A stretch of 24,513 nt of DNA from Anaeromassilibacillus stercoravium (GTDB lineage Bacteria > Bacillota > Clostridia > Oscillospirales > Acutalibacteraceae). Position numbers and translations under genes: made by a program. The notes under the pieces were generated by a model. The model searched no databases. It saw only the letters and a program-made list of their open reading frames with translations, and had not been told where the DNA came from. This document shows, one piece after another, positions 8,296 to 17,165 of this stretch. The stretch is taken from contig DWYE01000013.1 in assembly GCA_019118845.1 (NCBI GenBank), positions 1 to 24,513 of the forward strand, written 5' to 3'. Each line of letters begins with the position of its first letter. The first letter of the stretch is position 1.

Positions 8296-9255
8296 ATGAG
8301 TTTTCAGATCCTGGGGACGGGAAGTGCCCATCCTGCCTGCTCGCAGACAAACGATGACCTTTCGGCTTTCCTGGATACCTCGGATGAATGGATTTCCACC
8401 CGGACAGGAATCAAAAGCCGGTATGTCTGCACAACCGAAACCATATCCGATCTGGCGGTCGAGGCAGGGCGTGCGGCGCTGCGAGATGCAGGCGTCGAAC
8501 CCGAAGAGCTGGATCTGATTATCTGCTCAACGATTCGGGGCGACTACATAACGCCTGCTCTGGCCTGCGTTGTCCAGAACAGGCTGGGGGCGACTTGCCC
8601 GGCGTTCGACATCAATGCCGCGTGTTCCGGCTTTGTTTATATGTTGGACGTTGCAGCCGGCTATTTTGCCCGCAAGCGCGTCAAGAAGGTCCTGCTGATT
8701 GCCGCGGAGGAGATGTCCAAGCTGCTCGATTGGAAGGACCGCCGGACCTGCGTGCTGTTTGGCGATGGGGCTGGCGCGGCTGTGTTGGGCGAGGGGGACG
8801 GCTTGCGCTCCATCCGCATTACGACGTCCGGCAATATGGACGTGCTTAGGATTCCGAACGTGCAGGGAAATTCGCCTTTTGGCGAAACCAAGGATTGTGA
8901 ATCCTACCTCTTTATGGATGGGCAGGAGGTCTATAAATTTGCAGTCAACGCCATGTGTAACGATATACGCACCGTGATTAAAGAGGCGGGCCTGACAGAG
9001 GACGACGTGGATTTTGTGCTTCCCCACCAGGCCAACCTGCGGATCATTGAAACCGCAAAGAAACGGCTGGGTATCCCACCGGAGAAATTCCATGTGAACA
9101 TCAGCCGCTATGGAAATACCTCTTCTGCGGGTGTTGCAATTCTGATGGATGAGATGCACCGCGCGGGAGCGTTCCATCCGGGCGATGTGCTTGTGATTTC
9201 CACCTTTGGCGGGGGCCTGACGACGGGCGCTTGTACACTGGTTTGGACCGTATAA
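8296..9255 (+). CDS. fabH: beta-ketoacyl-ACP synthase III
   Basis: FabH condenses an acyl-CoA primer with malonyl-ACP and so starts each fatty acid chain in the cytosol. The 319-residue protein has the usual family length. The catalytic triad is visible: Cys110 (NAACSGF), His244 (LPHQANLR) and Asn274 (RYGNTSS). The Gly-rich C-terminus (TFGGGLTTGA) is typical. I chose ATG 8296 because the protein then begins MSFQILGTGSAHP, matching the family N-terminus; an in-frame start at 8239 would add 19 unrelated residues. The ribosome site is poor (GAGAAAG), which with the folded leader suggests translational control. It is the first gene of the operon. An acpP gene is often found next to fabH in related clusters but is not here. 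Confidence 0.96.
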   Translation: MSFQILGTGSAHPACSQTNDDLSAFLDTSDEWISTRTGIKSRYVCTTETISDLAVEAGRAALRDAGVEPEELDLIICSTIRGDYITPALACVVQNRLGATCPAFDINAACSGFVYMLDVAAGYFARKRVKKVLLIAAEEMSKLLDWKDRRTCVLFGDGAGAAVLGEGDGLRSIRITTSGNMDVLRIPNVQGNSPFGETKDCESYLFMDGQEVYKFAVNAMCNDIRTVIKEAGLTEDDVDFVLPHQANLRIIETAKKRLGIPPEKFHVNISRYGNTSSAGVAILMDEMHRAGAFHPGDVLVISTFGGGLTTGACTLVWTV

Positions 9256-9289
9256 AGATTGAGTGGATATCTGGAAAGGAGCAATTTTT

Positions 9290-10237
9290 ATGATAAAGAC
9301 ACCGATTTGCGAGTTGTTTGGCATTGAATATCCGATCTTCCAGGGCGGCATGGCCTGGGTTGCGGATGCGTCCCTCGCCTCTGCGGTTTCGAACGCAGGC
9401 GGCCTGGGGATTATCGCCGGGATGAATTCCAACGGCGAACAGCTCCGCGCGGAGATCCGCAAGTGCCGTGAGATGACAGACAAGCCCTTTGGCGTCAACG
9501 TGATGCTGATGAGTCCCTTTGTCGAAGAGGTTGCACGCGTTGTGGTAGAGGAAAAGGTACCGGTCCTCACCACGGGCGCAGGGAACCCCGGCAAATATAT
9601 GCCCGCATGGTTGGAAGCCGGGATCAAAGTCGTCCCAGTGGTGGCTTCTGTGGGCGTTGCAAAGCTGGTTGAGAAGCGCGGCGCAGCTGCGGTGGTCGCA
9701 GAAGGTGGCGAAAGCGGCGGACACATCGGTGAGCTCACGACCATGGCGCTTGTCCCGCAGGTGTGCGACGCGGTGAAGATCCCGGTGATCGCGGCGGGCG
9801 GCATCGCGGATGGACGTCAGCTGGCGGCAGCGTTCATGCTGGGCGCGGTGGGCGTGCAGGTGGGTACCCGCTTCCTGGTGGCGAAGGAGTGCACCATCAG
9901 CCCGGTCTACAAGGAAAAAATTCTCAAGGCAAAGGACATTGACACCATCAGCACGGGCCGCCGACTGGGGCATCCGGTGCGCGCGTTGAAGACGCCCTTC
10001 TCCCGCGAGTTGGCCCATATGGAATATGACCCCAATGTAACCGACGAGGAATTTGAAAAGTACGGCGTGGGTGCGGTGCGCAAAGCGGCGCGAGAGGGCG
10101 ACGCACAGCATGGCTCGTTCCTGGCTGGCCAGGTGGCCGCAATGGTCAATAAAGAGCAGACCTGCAAGGAGATCATCGAGGATCTCTTCACACAGGGCGA
10201 ACAGGTTCTCGGAGGTGCGATGAAATGGGTAAAATAG
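9290..10237 (+). CDS. fabK: FMN-dependent enoyl-ACP reductase II
   Basis: FabK reduces trans-2-enoyl-ACP to acyl-ACP, the last step of each elongation cycle, using FMN and NAD(P)H. It replaces the FabI type and is characteristically insensitive to triclosan. The 315-residue protein is a nitronate monooxygenase-like TIM barrel starting TPICELFGIEYPIFQGGM. The family His is His145 in ESGGHIGE, and the FMN phosphate loops AAGGIADG and GVQVGTRF are present. ATG 9290 is chosen for its AAAGGAGC ribosome site; an upstream in-frame ATG at 9263 lacks one. The end overlaps fabD by 13 nt, so the two are probably translationally coupled. The 34-nt gap after fabH has no room for acpP. Confidence 0.95.
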   Translation: MIKTPICELFGIEYPIFQGGMAWVADASLASAVSNAGGLGIIAGMNSNGEQLRAEIRKCREMTDKPFGVNVMLMSPFVEEVARVVVEEKVPVLTTGAGNPGKYMPAWLEAGIKVVPVVASVGVAKLVEKRGAAAVVAEGGESGGHIGELTTMALVPQVCDAVKIPVIAAGGIADGRQLAAAFMLGAVGVQVGTRFLVAKECTISPVYKEKILKAKDIDTISTGRRLGHPVRALKTPFSRELAHMEYDPNVTDEEFEKYGVGAVRKAAREGDAQHGSFLAGQVAAMVNKEQTCKEIIEDLFTQGEQVLGGAMKWVK

Positions 10238-11145
10238 CCTTTTTGTTCAGCGGGCAGGGCGCGCAGTATCCTGGTATGGGAAAGTCGCTCTGCGAGGCCA
10301 GCGAAGCGGCCAAGGCGGTGTTCGATCTGGCGGATTCCATCCGTTCGAATACCTCTGCCCAGTGCTTTTCCGGGACGAAAGAGGAATTGAGCCGCACGGA
10401 AAATACGCAGCCGTGCGTCTATTGTGTGGATCTCGCGGCGGCGGAAGCCCTCAAAGCCAGCGGGATTGTGCCGGACGTAGCGGCCGGCTTCTCCCTTGGC
10501 GAGGTGGCTGCCCTGACGTTCTGCGGGGTGCTCACCCCGGAGGATGGCTTCCGTCTGGTGTGTAAGCGCGCTTCCTTTATGGATGAGGCGGCGGAGCGGA
10601 CAAACGGCGGCATGGCCGCTGTGCTGAAGCTCTCCGACGAGCGTGTGGAGGAACTCTGCGCGGCACATCCGGGGACCTATCCGGTAAACTACAACTGCCC
10701 GGGACAGGTGTCCGTGGCGGGCGAAAAGACGGCTTTGGAAGGGCTCTGCAAGGCGGTACAGGAGGCGGGCGGCCGTGCCGTTCCGCTGGCGGTGAGCGGC
10801 GGATTCCACTCCCCGATGATGGATTCCGCGGCGGCACAGATGCAGGAGGAGCTTAAGCAAGTGGCGGTCTCCGCGCCGGCGACGCCGCTCTATGCAAACT
10901 ATACGGCAGAGCACTATGCGCAGGATGCGGCGGCGATTAAGCAGAACATCGCCATGCAGGTCAACCACCCGGTCCCGTGGCAGGCGATTTTGAAAAAGAT
11001 GGCGGACGAGGGCGTCACCGATTTTGTAGAGGTCGGGCCCGGCAAAACGCTCGCCGGTTTGGTGAAAAAGACGCTCCCCGGCGTATCCATCCATCGCGTG
11101 GAGGATGCGGAAACCTTGCAGGCCACGGTGGATGCGCTGAAATAA
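10225..11145 (+). CDS. fabD: malonyl-CoA:ACP transacylase
   Basis: FabD moves malonyl groups from CoA to acyl carrier protein, supplying two-carbon units to FabH and FabF. The 306-residue protein begins MGKIAFLFSGQGAQ, the family signature. The nucleophile is Ser90 in GFSLGE; the E. coli enzyme has His where Phe is here. The catalytic His is His195 in GGFHSPM, and the malonyl-binding Arg is probably Arg115 in CKRASFM. It starts inside the last codons of fabK. A 46-nt gap with a strong ribosome site separates it from fabG. Confidence 0.96.
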   Translation: MGKIAFLFSGQGAQYPGMGKSLCEASEAAKAVFDLADSIRSNTSAQCFSGTKEELSRTENTQPCVYCVDLAAAEALKASGIVPDVAAGFSLGEVAALTFCGVLTPEDGFRLVCKRASFMDEAAERTNGGMAAVLKLSDERVEELCAAHPGTYPVNYNCPGQVSVAGEKTALEGLCKAVQEAGGRAVPLAVSGGFHSPMMDSAAAQMQEELKQVAVSAPATPLYANYTAEHYAQDAAAIKQNIAMQVNHPVPWQAILKKMADEGVTDFVEVGPGKTLAGLVKKTLPGVSIHRVEDAETLQATVDALK

Positions 11146-11191
11146 AGCCATTTCCAGATCAAAATGATGAGAGACTAAAGGAGGAATTTTT

Positions 11192-11932
11192 TTGCTGACC
11201 AATCAGACTGCGGTTATCACCGGAGGTTCCCGCGGTATCGGCCGTGCGATTGCATTGAAGATGGCAGAGAGCGGCGCCAATGTTGCGATCGTGTATGCGG
11301 GCAACGAAGAGGCCGCCAACGAGACATGCGCGCTTGCCGCAGAGCACGGCGTGACCGCCAAAGCGTACCGCTGCGACGTGTCCGACTTTGATGCGACAAA
11401 GGAGACGGTGGCACAGATTCTGGCGGACTTTGGGCAGATCAACATTTTGGTGAACAACGCCGGCATCACGCGCGACGGCCTGCTGCTCTCCATGAAGGAG
11501 GCCGACTTTGACGCGGTGATCGATACGAATTTGAAGGGCGCTTTCCATATGATTAAGCATTGCTATTCGCATTTCATGAAGCGCCGCAGCGGAAGGATCA
11601 TCAACATCTCCTCCGTCTCAGGGTTGATGGGCAACGCAGGGCAGGGGAACTACTCTTCCGCCAAAGCCGGGCTGGTCGGTCTGACCAAGTCCGTGGCGAA
11701 GGAGCTCGCTTCCCGTAATGTGACCTGCAACGCCATTGCGCCTGGTTTCATTGAAACGGATATGACGGCAAAGCTCAGCGATAAAGTAAAAGAAGGCGCG
11801 AGTGCGGCGATCCCGCTCAAGCATATGGGCAAGCCGGAGGATATTGCAAATCTGGCGGTCTTCCTGGCGGGAGACGGCGCGTCGTATATCACGGGCGAAG
11901 TCATCCGCGTGGATGGCGGCCTCGGTATGTAA
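11192..11932 (+). CDS. fabG: 3-oxoacyl-ACP reductase
   Basis: FabG reduces 3-ketoacyl-ACP to 3-hydroxyacyl-ACP with NADPH. The 246-residue short-chain dehydrogenase has the nucleotide motif TGGSRGIG (10-17), the NNAG motif (88-91), and the catalytic residues Ser141, Tyr154 and Lys158 (YSSAK). The C-terminus YITGEVIRVDGGLGM is typical. The start codon is TTG at 11192, chosen because AAAGGAGG (11178-11185) stands 6 nt upstream and the N-terminus then aligns with the family (QTAVITGG). The next gene, fabF, follows after 21 nt. Confidence 0.96.
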   Translation: MLTNQTAVITGGSRGIGRAIALKMAESGANVAIVYAGNEEAANETCALAAEHGVTAKAYRCDVSDFDATKETVAQILADFGQINILVNNAGITRDGLLLSMKEADFDAVIDTNLKGAFHMIKHCYSHFMKRRSGRIINISSVSGLMGNAGQGNYSSAKAGLVGLTKSVAKELASRNVTCNAIAPGFIETDMTAKLSDKVKEGASAAIPLKHMGKPEDIANLAVFLAGDGASYITGEVIRVDGGLGM

Positions 11933-11953
11933 AAGTTTGGGGGATTGTAAAAA

Positions 11954-13189
11954 ATGGAAAAACGAGTCGTAATTACCGGAATCGGCGCAGTTACGCCGGT
12001 TGGCAACGACATCCCGACCACTTGGGAGAGCTTGCTTGCGGGCAAGAACGGCATTGGAAAAATTACGAAGTTCGATACGTCCAACAGCAAAGTGAACATT
12101 GCGGCAGAGGTCAAGGGATTCGATCCGTTGCTGTACATTGAAAAATCCCAGGTGCGCAAGATGGACCTGTTCACCCAGTATGCGATGGCTGCCGCGGCGC
12201 AGGCGATGCAGGACAGCGGCATCGAGGGCAAAGTGGAGCCGGAGCGCTTGGGCGTCTATATCGGCACGGGCGTCGGCGGAATGAATACCTTTGTGGAAGA
12301 GACCACGAAACTGCTCAACAAAGGGCCGAAGGGGATTTCGCCCTTCTTCATCACCAAATTGATTACCAATATTGCCGCCGGCAATGTTGCGATTAAATAC
12401 CAGGCAAAAGGCCCGTCCCTCTGCGTTGTGACGGCCTGCGCAACTTCCGCCCACGCAGTGGGCGAGGCGTTCCGGGCGGTCAAGCACGGCTATGCGGACG
12501 CGATCATCGCAGGCGGCACGGAGGCGACCATCAATGAGCTGGCCACTGCCGGCTTTGCCAATTGCATGGCGCTGTCCAACAGCGATGACCCGGAGGACGC
12601 CTGCACACCGTTCGACAAGCGCCGCAGCGGGTTTGTCATGGGCGAAGGCAGCGCGGTCCTGATCCTGGAGGAGTACGAGCACGCGGTTGCGCGCGGCGCG
12701 AAGATCTATGCGGAGATGGTCGGTTATGGCAATACGAACGACGCCCATCATGTGACCGCGCCGGACCCGGAGGCAGACGGACCGGCAAATGCCATCCGCC
12801 AGGCGATTGCGGAAGCACAGATGCCTGCGGACGCATCCCTGTACATCAATGCGCATGGTACGAGTACACCTCTGAACGACAAGACAGAGACATTGGCGTT
12901 CAAAAAGGCGTTGGGGCAGAAAGCATACGAGGCAGTTATCAGCTCCACGAAGTCTATGACCGGCCATATGCTGGGCGCTACGGGCGCGCTGGAGGCCATT
13001 GTATGTGCGCTGGCCCTGCAAAACAGCGTGGTCCCGCCGACGATCCACTATCAAGAGACCGACCCGGAGTGCGACCTCGACTACACCCCGAATACGGCCC
13101 GGAAGGTCGAGTTGGACTATGCGCTCTCTACCAACCTCGGCTTTGGCGGCCACAACGCATGTTTGGCGTTGAAGAAGTACAACGGGTAA
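11954..13189 (+). CDS. fabF: beta-ketoacyl-ACP synthase II
   Basis: FabF performs the decarboxylative condensation of acyl-ACP with malonyl-ACP in each elongation round. The 411-residue thiolase-fold enzyme carries the Cys-His-His triad: Cys162 (TACATSAH), His301 (NAHGTSTPLND) and His338 (TGHMLGATG). The N-terminus KRVVITGIGAVTPVGN and the C-terminal NLGFGGHNACL match FabF. Its ribosome site is GGGGGATT at modest spacing. It is likely the only elongating ketosynthase in this cluster. The gap to accB is 12 nt. Confidence 0.97.
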   Translation: MEKRVVITGIGAVTPVGNDIPTTWESLLAGKNGIGKITKFDTSNSKVNIAAEVKGFDPLLYIEKSQVRKMDLFTQYAMAAAAQAMQDSGIEGKVEPERLGVYIGTGVGGMNTFVEETTKLLNKGPKGISPFFITKLITNIAAGNVAIKYQAKGPSLCVVTACATSAHAVGEAFRAVKHGYADAIIAGGTEATINELATAGFANCMALSNSDDPEDACTPFDKRRSGFVMGEGSAVLILEEYEHAVARGAKIYAEMVGYGNTNDAHHVTAPDPEADGPANAIRQAIAEAQMPADASLYINAHGTSTPLNDKTETLAFKKALGQKAYEAVISSTKSMTGHMLGATGALEAIVCALALQNSVVPPTIHYQETDPECDLDYTPNTARKVELDYALSTNLGFGGHNACLALKKYNG

Positions 13190-13201
13190 GGAGGGAGTTT
13201 C

Positions 13202-13693
13202 ATGAAAATCGAAGAAATCCGGGAACTCGCACAGATCATGAAGGAAAACGGCCTTGGAATGTTGGAATTGCAGGAGGATGGAACCAACCTGCGCATGGAA
13301 GCCGCCAGTGCCGCAGCTCCGGCAGCTCCGGCGGTCGTGCCTGTGGTACAAGCGGTGCCCGCCGCTGCACCCGTGCAGGCAGCTCCGGCAGCCCCTGCTT
13401 CGGCGGCTTCGGCAGCGCCGGTGGCCACGCAGGATGGCACGCCGGTGGACTTCAACAATTTGAAAGAGGTCAAGTCCCCGATGGTCGGCGTGTTTTATCA
13501 GGCGCCTTCCCCAGAGGCGGACCCCTATGTCCGCGTCGGCAGCAAGGTCAAGAAGGGCGATGTGCTGTGCGTGATCGAAGCGATGAAGCTGCTCAATGAG
13601 ATCACCGCGGACACGGACGGGGAAATCGTCGATGTTTGTGTAGAGAATGGACAGCTGGTGGAATACGGCCAGGTGCTCTTTAAGATCTTTTGA
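13202..13693 (+). CDS. accB: biotin carboxyl carrier protein of acetyl-CoA carboxylase
   Basis: AccB carries biotin between the carboxylase AccC and the carboxyltransferase AccAD, making malonyl-CoA. The 163-residue protein has a short helical N-terminus, an Ala/Pro/Val-rich flexible linker (about 35-77) and a biotinyl domain. Lys129 in EAMKLLNE is the biotinylation site; the family's second Met is Leu here, a common variant. The protruding thumb sequence YQAPSPEADPYV is present, as in bacterial BCCPs. An AAGGAGGG ribosome site precedes the ATG. The low-complexity linker reflects Ala-rich composition and not foreign DNA. Confidence 0.96.
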   Translation: MKIEEIRELAQIMKENGLGMLELQEDGTNLRMEAASAAAPAAPAVVPVVQAVPAAAPVQAAPAAPASAASAAPVATQDGTPVDFNNLKEVKSPMVGVFYQAPSPEADPYVRVGSKVKKGDVLCVIEAMKLLNEITADTDGEIVDVCVENGQLVEYGQVLFKIF

Positions 13694-13713
13694 GGGCAGG
13701 AGGAAAAAGACCT

Positions 13714-14124
13714 ATGACGAGAGAAGCGTTGAAAGAGATCCTGCCGCACCGTGAGCCCATGCTTCTATTGGATGAAGCGACCAAGATTGAGGACAATCTG
13801 GCGGAGGGCAAATATACGGTGCGCGGCGACGAATGGTTCTTGCAGGGCCATTTTCCGGGCAACCCGGTGGTCCCGGGCGTCATCCAGTGCGAAATGATGG
13901 CGCAGACCTGCTGTGTGCTGCTGGTGGAGGCGGTAAAGGGACATACCCCGCTCTACACCGGTTTGGATAAGGTGCGCTTTAAAGGGCAGGTAAAGCCGGG
14001 CGATACGATCGTATTCCATTGCAGCGCAACTGGACAGCGCGGGCCGTTCTGCTTTGCAAAAGGCGAAGGGCGTGTCAATGGCAAATTGGTGGTAAAAGGG
14101 GATCTCTCCTTTGCCATCGTTTGA
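13714..14124 (+). CDS. fabZ: 3-hydroxyacyl-ACP dehydratase
   Basis: FabZ removes water from 3-hydroxyacyl-ACP to give trans-2-enoyl-ACP. The 136-residue hot-dog fold protein has PHREPMLLLD near its start and the active site GHFPGNPVVPGV with His46 and Glu60. I use ATG 13714, which has a CAGGAGG ribosome site, instead of a TTG at 13690 that would overlap accB. Its place between accB and accC is the usual order in Gram-positive fab clusters. No FabM- or FabA-like isomerase is in the window, so how unsaturated chains are made is not evident here. Confidence 0.95.
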   Translation: MTREALKEILPHREPMLLLDEATKIEDNLAEGKYTVRGDEWFLQGHFPGNPVVPGVIQCEMMAQTCCVLLVEAVKGHTPLYTGLDKVRFKGQVKPGDTIVFHCSATGQRGPFCFAKGEGRVNGKLVVKGDLSFAIV

Positions 14125-14158
14125 GCATTGTGAATTTGATGATAAAGAGGTGTAGACC

Positions 14159-15502
14159 TTGTTTTCAAAGATATTGATCGCCAACCGTGGGGAAATCGCT
14201 GTGCGCATTATCCGCGCCTGTAAAGAGATGGGGATTTCCACGGTGGCCGTTTTTTCAGAGGCGGACCGCGACGCGTTGCATGTGAGCCTGGCGGATGAAA
14301 GCATCTGTATTGGCCCTGCGCAGGTACAGGACAGCTACCTGAATATGACGGCGATCCTTTCCGCGGCAGAGGCGACCGGGGCTGGCGCGATCCACCCGGG
14401 GTACGGTCTGCTCTCTGAGAATGCCAAGTTTGCCGCCCTATGTGAGGAGTGCCACATCGTCTTTATTGGGCCGTCCTCCAAGGTGATCTCCGAAATGGGC
14501 GACAAGGACGCTGCACGCAAGACCATGATTGCAGCGGGCGTGCCGGTTGTCCCGGGATGCGAGATGGTAGAGGATCTGGCCAAAGCCCACGAAGAGGCGG
14601 ACCGGATCGGGTATCCGCTTCTGGTGAAGGCGCGCGCGGGCGGCGGCGGCAGAGGGATTCGCCGCGTAGACCGTTCTGAGGATTTTGAGGACGCATTCCG
14701 CTCCGCTTCTCAGGAAGCCCAGCTTGCTTTTGGGGACGGCGGCGTTTATCTGGAGAAGTTTGTCGCCCCCGCGAAACATATTGAGATGCAGCTCCTCTGC
14801 GACCGGCAGGGGAATGTCATCACGTTGGGGGAGCGCGAATGTTCCATCCAGCGGAAGAACCAAAAGATGATCGAGGAAAGCCCCTCCCCGGCGGTCACGC
14901 CGGAGCTCCGCCAGAAGATGGCGGAGGCGGCGGTGAAGGCCGCCAAGGCGGTTGGCTATACCGGCGTTGGGACCATCGAATTCCTGCTGGACCCGGATAA
15001 GAATTTCTATTTTATGGAGATGAATACCCGCTTGCAGGTGGAGCATCCGGTGACGGAGATGGTCAGCGGCATCGACCTGGTCAAATGGCAGATCCGCGTG
15101 GCTGCGGGAATGTCTCTGGCCTTTACGCAGGACGATATACACATTTCCGGCCATGCCATCGAGTGCCGCATCAATGCGGAGAATCCGGAGCTGAACTTCC
15201 GGCCGAGCTGCGGCAGGATTTCCCTGCTGCATATCCCGGGCGGCCCCTGGGTGCGCTTTGATACGGCGCTGTATCAGGACTATATGGTCCCGCCGTTCTA
15301 TGATTCCCTGATCGGCAAGCTGATTGTCCATGCCCCGACGCGCGAGGAGGCCATCCGCAAGATGCAGGCCGCCCTGTGCGAATTGGTGGTGGAAGGCGTG
15401 GATCACAACGCGGAACTCCATATGGATATTTTGAGCACACCGGCGTTTAAATCCGGAGATTACTATACAAACTTCATGGAATTGCGGGAAAAGAGGGGAT
15501 AA
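14159..15502 (+). CDS. accC: biotin carboxylase subunit of acetyl-CoA carboxylase
   Basis: AccC carboxylates biotin on AccB using ATP and bicarbonate. The 447-residue protein is of standard length. The N-terminal domain begins FSKILIANRGEIAVRI. The ATP-grasp glycine loop is KARAGGGGRGIRR, and the catalytic segment MEMNTRLQVEHPVTE is intact. The C-terminal domain includes ECRINAEN. Translation starts at TTG 14159, supported by AAAGAGGTG upstream and by the exact family N-terminus. Only 3 nt separate it from accD. Confidence 0.96.
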   Translation: MFSKILIANRGEIAVRIIRACKEMGISTVAVFSEADRDALHVSLADESICIGPAQVQDSYLNMTAILSAAEATGAGAIHPGYGLLSENAKFAALCEECHIVFIGPSSKVISEMGDKDAARKTMIAAGVPVVPGCEMVEDLAKAHEEADRIGYPLLVKARAGGGGRGIRRVDRSEDFEDAFRSASQEAQLAFGDGGVYLEKFVAPAKHIEMQLLCDRQGNVITLGERECSIQRKNQKMIEESPSPAVTPELRQKMAEAAVKAAKAVGYTGVGTIEFLLDPDKNFYFMEMNTRLQVEHPVTEMVSGIDLVKWQIRVAAGMSLAFTQDDIHISGHAIECRINAENPELNFRPSCGRISLLHIPGGPWVRFDTALYQDYMVPPFYDSLIGKLIVHAPTREEAIRKMQAALCELVVEGVDHNAELHMDILSTPAFKSGDYYTNFMELREKRG

Positions 15503-15505
15503 CGG

Positions 15506-16396
15506 ATGCTTCCAAAAAACCTATTTAAAAAGCCGAAAAACGACCTGGAATCGTATGACAAATATACCAAGTCCCCGGCGCCGGATATTCCAAGCGAGCT
15601 GTGCATCTCCTGCCCGGAGTGCAAAGCGATGCTGTTCACCAGTGAGCTGAACGAAAATCTCGACGTTTGCCCAAAGTGCGGCCACCACTTCCGCGTGAAC
15701 GCGCGGCAGCGGATCAGCATGATTGCGGACGAGGATTCGTTTGAGGAGCACGACGCCAACATGCGTTCGCGCAACCTGATCGGGTTCCCCAATTACGACC
15801 GCAAGCTCAAACACGCGTATCTGGAGAGCGCGGAGAAAGAGGGCGTTGTCTGCGGTACGGCGCGCATCAACGGCATGAAATGCTGCCTGTTTGTCATGGA
15901 ACCCTATTTTATGATGGGAAGCATGGGCACGGTGGTGGGAGAGAAAATCACCCGCCTGATTGAATACGCCACGGAGCACTCTCTGCCGGTGATCGGCTAC
16001 ACGGTTTCCGGGGGCGCGCGTATGCAGGAGGGGACGCTTTCCCTGATGCAGATGGCGAAGACCAGCGGCGCGGTCAAGCGCCACAGCGACGCGGGAAACC
16101 TGTACATTGTCGTGCTGACCGACCCGACGACCGGAGGTGTTACGGCCAGCTTTGCAATGGAAGGGGACATCATATTGGCCGAGCCCCACGCTTTGATTGG
16201 GTTCGCGGGGCCGCGTGTCATCAAGCAGACCATGCGCCAAAAGCTCCCTGCGGGATTCCAGCGCGCAGAGTTCCTGTTTGAAAAGGGGTTTGTGGACCAG
16301 GTGGTCCAACGCAGCGAACAGAAGGAAATGCTGGCAAAGCTCCTGTCTTTGCACGGCGCAATCCCGGAAGGAGGGGCGTCCAATGGAAGCATTTGA
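15506..16396 (+). CDS. accD: acetyl-CoA carboxylase carboxyltransferase beta subunit
   Basis: AccD with AccA transfers the carboxyl group from biotin to acetyl-CoA. The 296-residue protein has the N-terminal zinc ribbon, with Cys36, Cys39, Cys55 and Cys58 in two CxxC pairs, followed by the crotonase-fold body with VSGGARMQEG and PTTGGVTASFA. The C-terminal stretch of about 14 nt overlaps accA. An upstream copy of the usual ribosome site is weak, and translation may be coupled to accC, which ends 3 nt before. Confidence 0.95.
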   Translation: MLPKNLFKKPKNDLESYDKYTKSPAPDIPSELCISCPECKAMLFTSELNENLDVCPKCGHHFRVNARQRISMIADEDSFEEHDANMRSRNLIGFPNYDRKLKHAYLESAEKEGVVCGTARINGMKCCLFVMEPYFMMGSMGTVVGEKITRLIEYATEHSLPVIGYTVSGGARMQEGTLSLMQMAKTSGAVKRHSDAGNLYIVVLTDPTTGGVTASFAMEGDIILAEPHALIGFAGPRVIKQTMRQKLPAGFQRAEFLFEKGFVDQVVQRSEQKEMLAKLLSLHGAIPEGGASNGSI

Positions 16397-17165
16397 GCGC
16401 GTACAGGCGGCCCGTTCGAAAGGCCGGCCGACCGGAACGGATTTTATCAATCACATCTTTGATGATTTCATCGAGATGCACGGGGACCGCCGCTTTGGAG
16501 ACGACAAGGCGATTGTGGCAGGAATCGCGCGTTTAAACGGGATGCCCGTCACCGTGATTGCGTTGGAGCGCGGCCACGATACCAAGGAAAAATTATACCG
16601 GAATTTTGGCTCCGCCCATCCCGAGGGATACCGGAAGGCCCTTCGTCAGATGAAATTGGCGGAGAAGTTCCACCGCCCTGTGGTCTGTTTTGTCGATACG
16701 GCGGGCGCGTTCTGCGGGATTGCAGCGGAAGAGCGCGGCCAAGGCGAAGCGATTGCAGAAAACTTGAGTGAAATGATGACCCTTAAAACGCCGATTATCT
16801 CGGTGTTTATTGGGGAAGGAGGCAGCGGCGGAGCCATCGGGCTTGCAGTTGCCGACGAGGTGTGGATGCTGGAAAACGCCCTTTATTCGGTCATTTCGCC
16901 CGAGGGATGTGCGAGCATCCTCTGGAAGGACAGCTCGAAGGTGAAAGAAGCTGCCAGCTGCCTGCGTATGACGGCGGAGGATCTGTTGCAGCTCGGGGTG
17001 ATTGAGCGGGTCATCCCAGAGGGGCACAATCAATTCGAAGAGGTTTATCAGGGCTTAAAGACGGATCTGTATAAGAAGCTTTCCCAGAATGCAAAGCTCC
17101 CCATCCAGCAGCTGCTTGAGAACCGGTACAACCGATTCCGCAGAATGGGGGCTGGGAATGGATGA
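16383..17165 (+). CDS. accA: acetyl-CoA carboxylase carboxyltransferase alpha subunit
   Basis: AccA is the partner of AccD in the carboxyltransferase. The 260-residue protein is the short Gram-positive form; the E. coli protein is about 319. Motifs seen include FIEMHGDRRFGDDKAIV, GHDTKEK, FVDTAGAFCGIAAEERGQGEAI and the acyl-CoA pocket GEGGSGGAIGLA. ATG 16383 is used because GGAAGGAGGGG lies just upstream and the N-terminus then fits; a longer frame back to 16197 lies wholly within accD. It overlaps accD by 14 nt, and its stop overlaps the degV start (ATGA), so all three genes are probably translated together. Confidence 0.96.
   Translation: MEAFERVQAARSKGRPTGTDFINHIFDDFIEMHGDRRFGDDKAIVAGIARLNGMPVTVIALERGHDTKEKLYRNFGSAHPEGYRKALRQMKLAEKFHRPVVCFVDTAGAFCGIAAEERGQGEAIAENLSEMMTLKTPIISVFIGEGGSGGAIGLAVADEVWMLENALYSVISPEGCASILWKDSSKVKEAASCLRMTAEDLLQLGVIERVIPEGHNQFEEVYQGLKTDLYKKLSQNAKLPIQQLLENRYNRFRRMGAGNG

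Noticed and set aside
8140..8331. A 63-codon minus-strand frame across the fab leader
   Set aside because: It runs through the promoter -10 end, the leader and the fabH start, without its own ribosome site.
11618..13351. A 577-codon minus-strand frame opposite fabG and fabF
   Set aside because: The sense strand holds two complete enzymes with all catalytic residues; the antisense frame has no recognisable features.
13290..13435. GC-rich repetitive DNA in accB
   Set aside because: It encodes the usual Ala/Pro linker of biotin carrier proteins, not a mobile or regulatory repeat.
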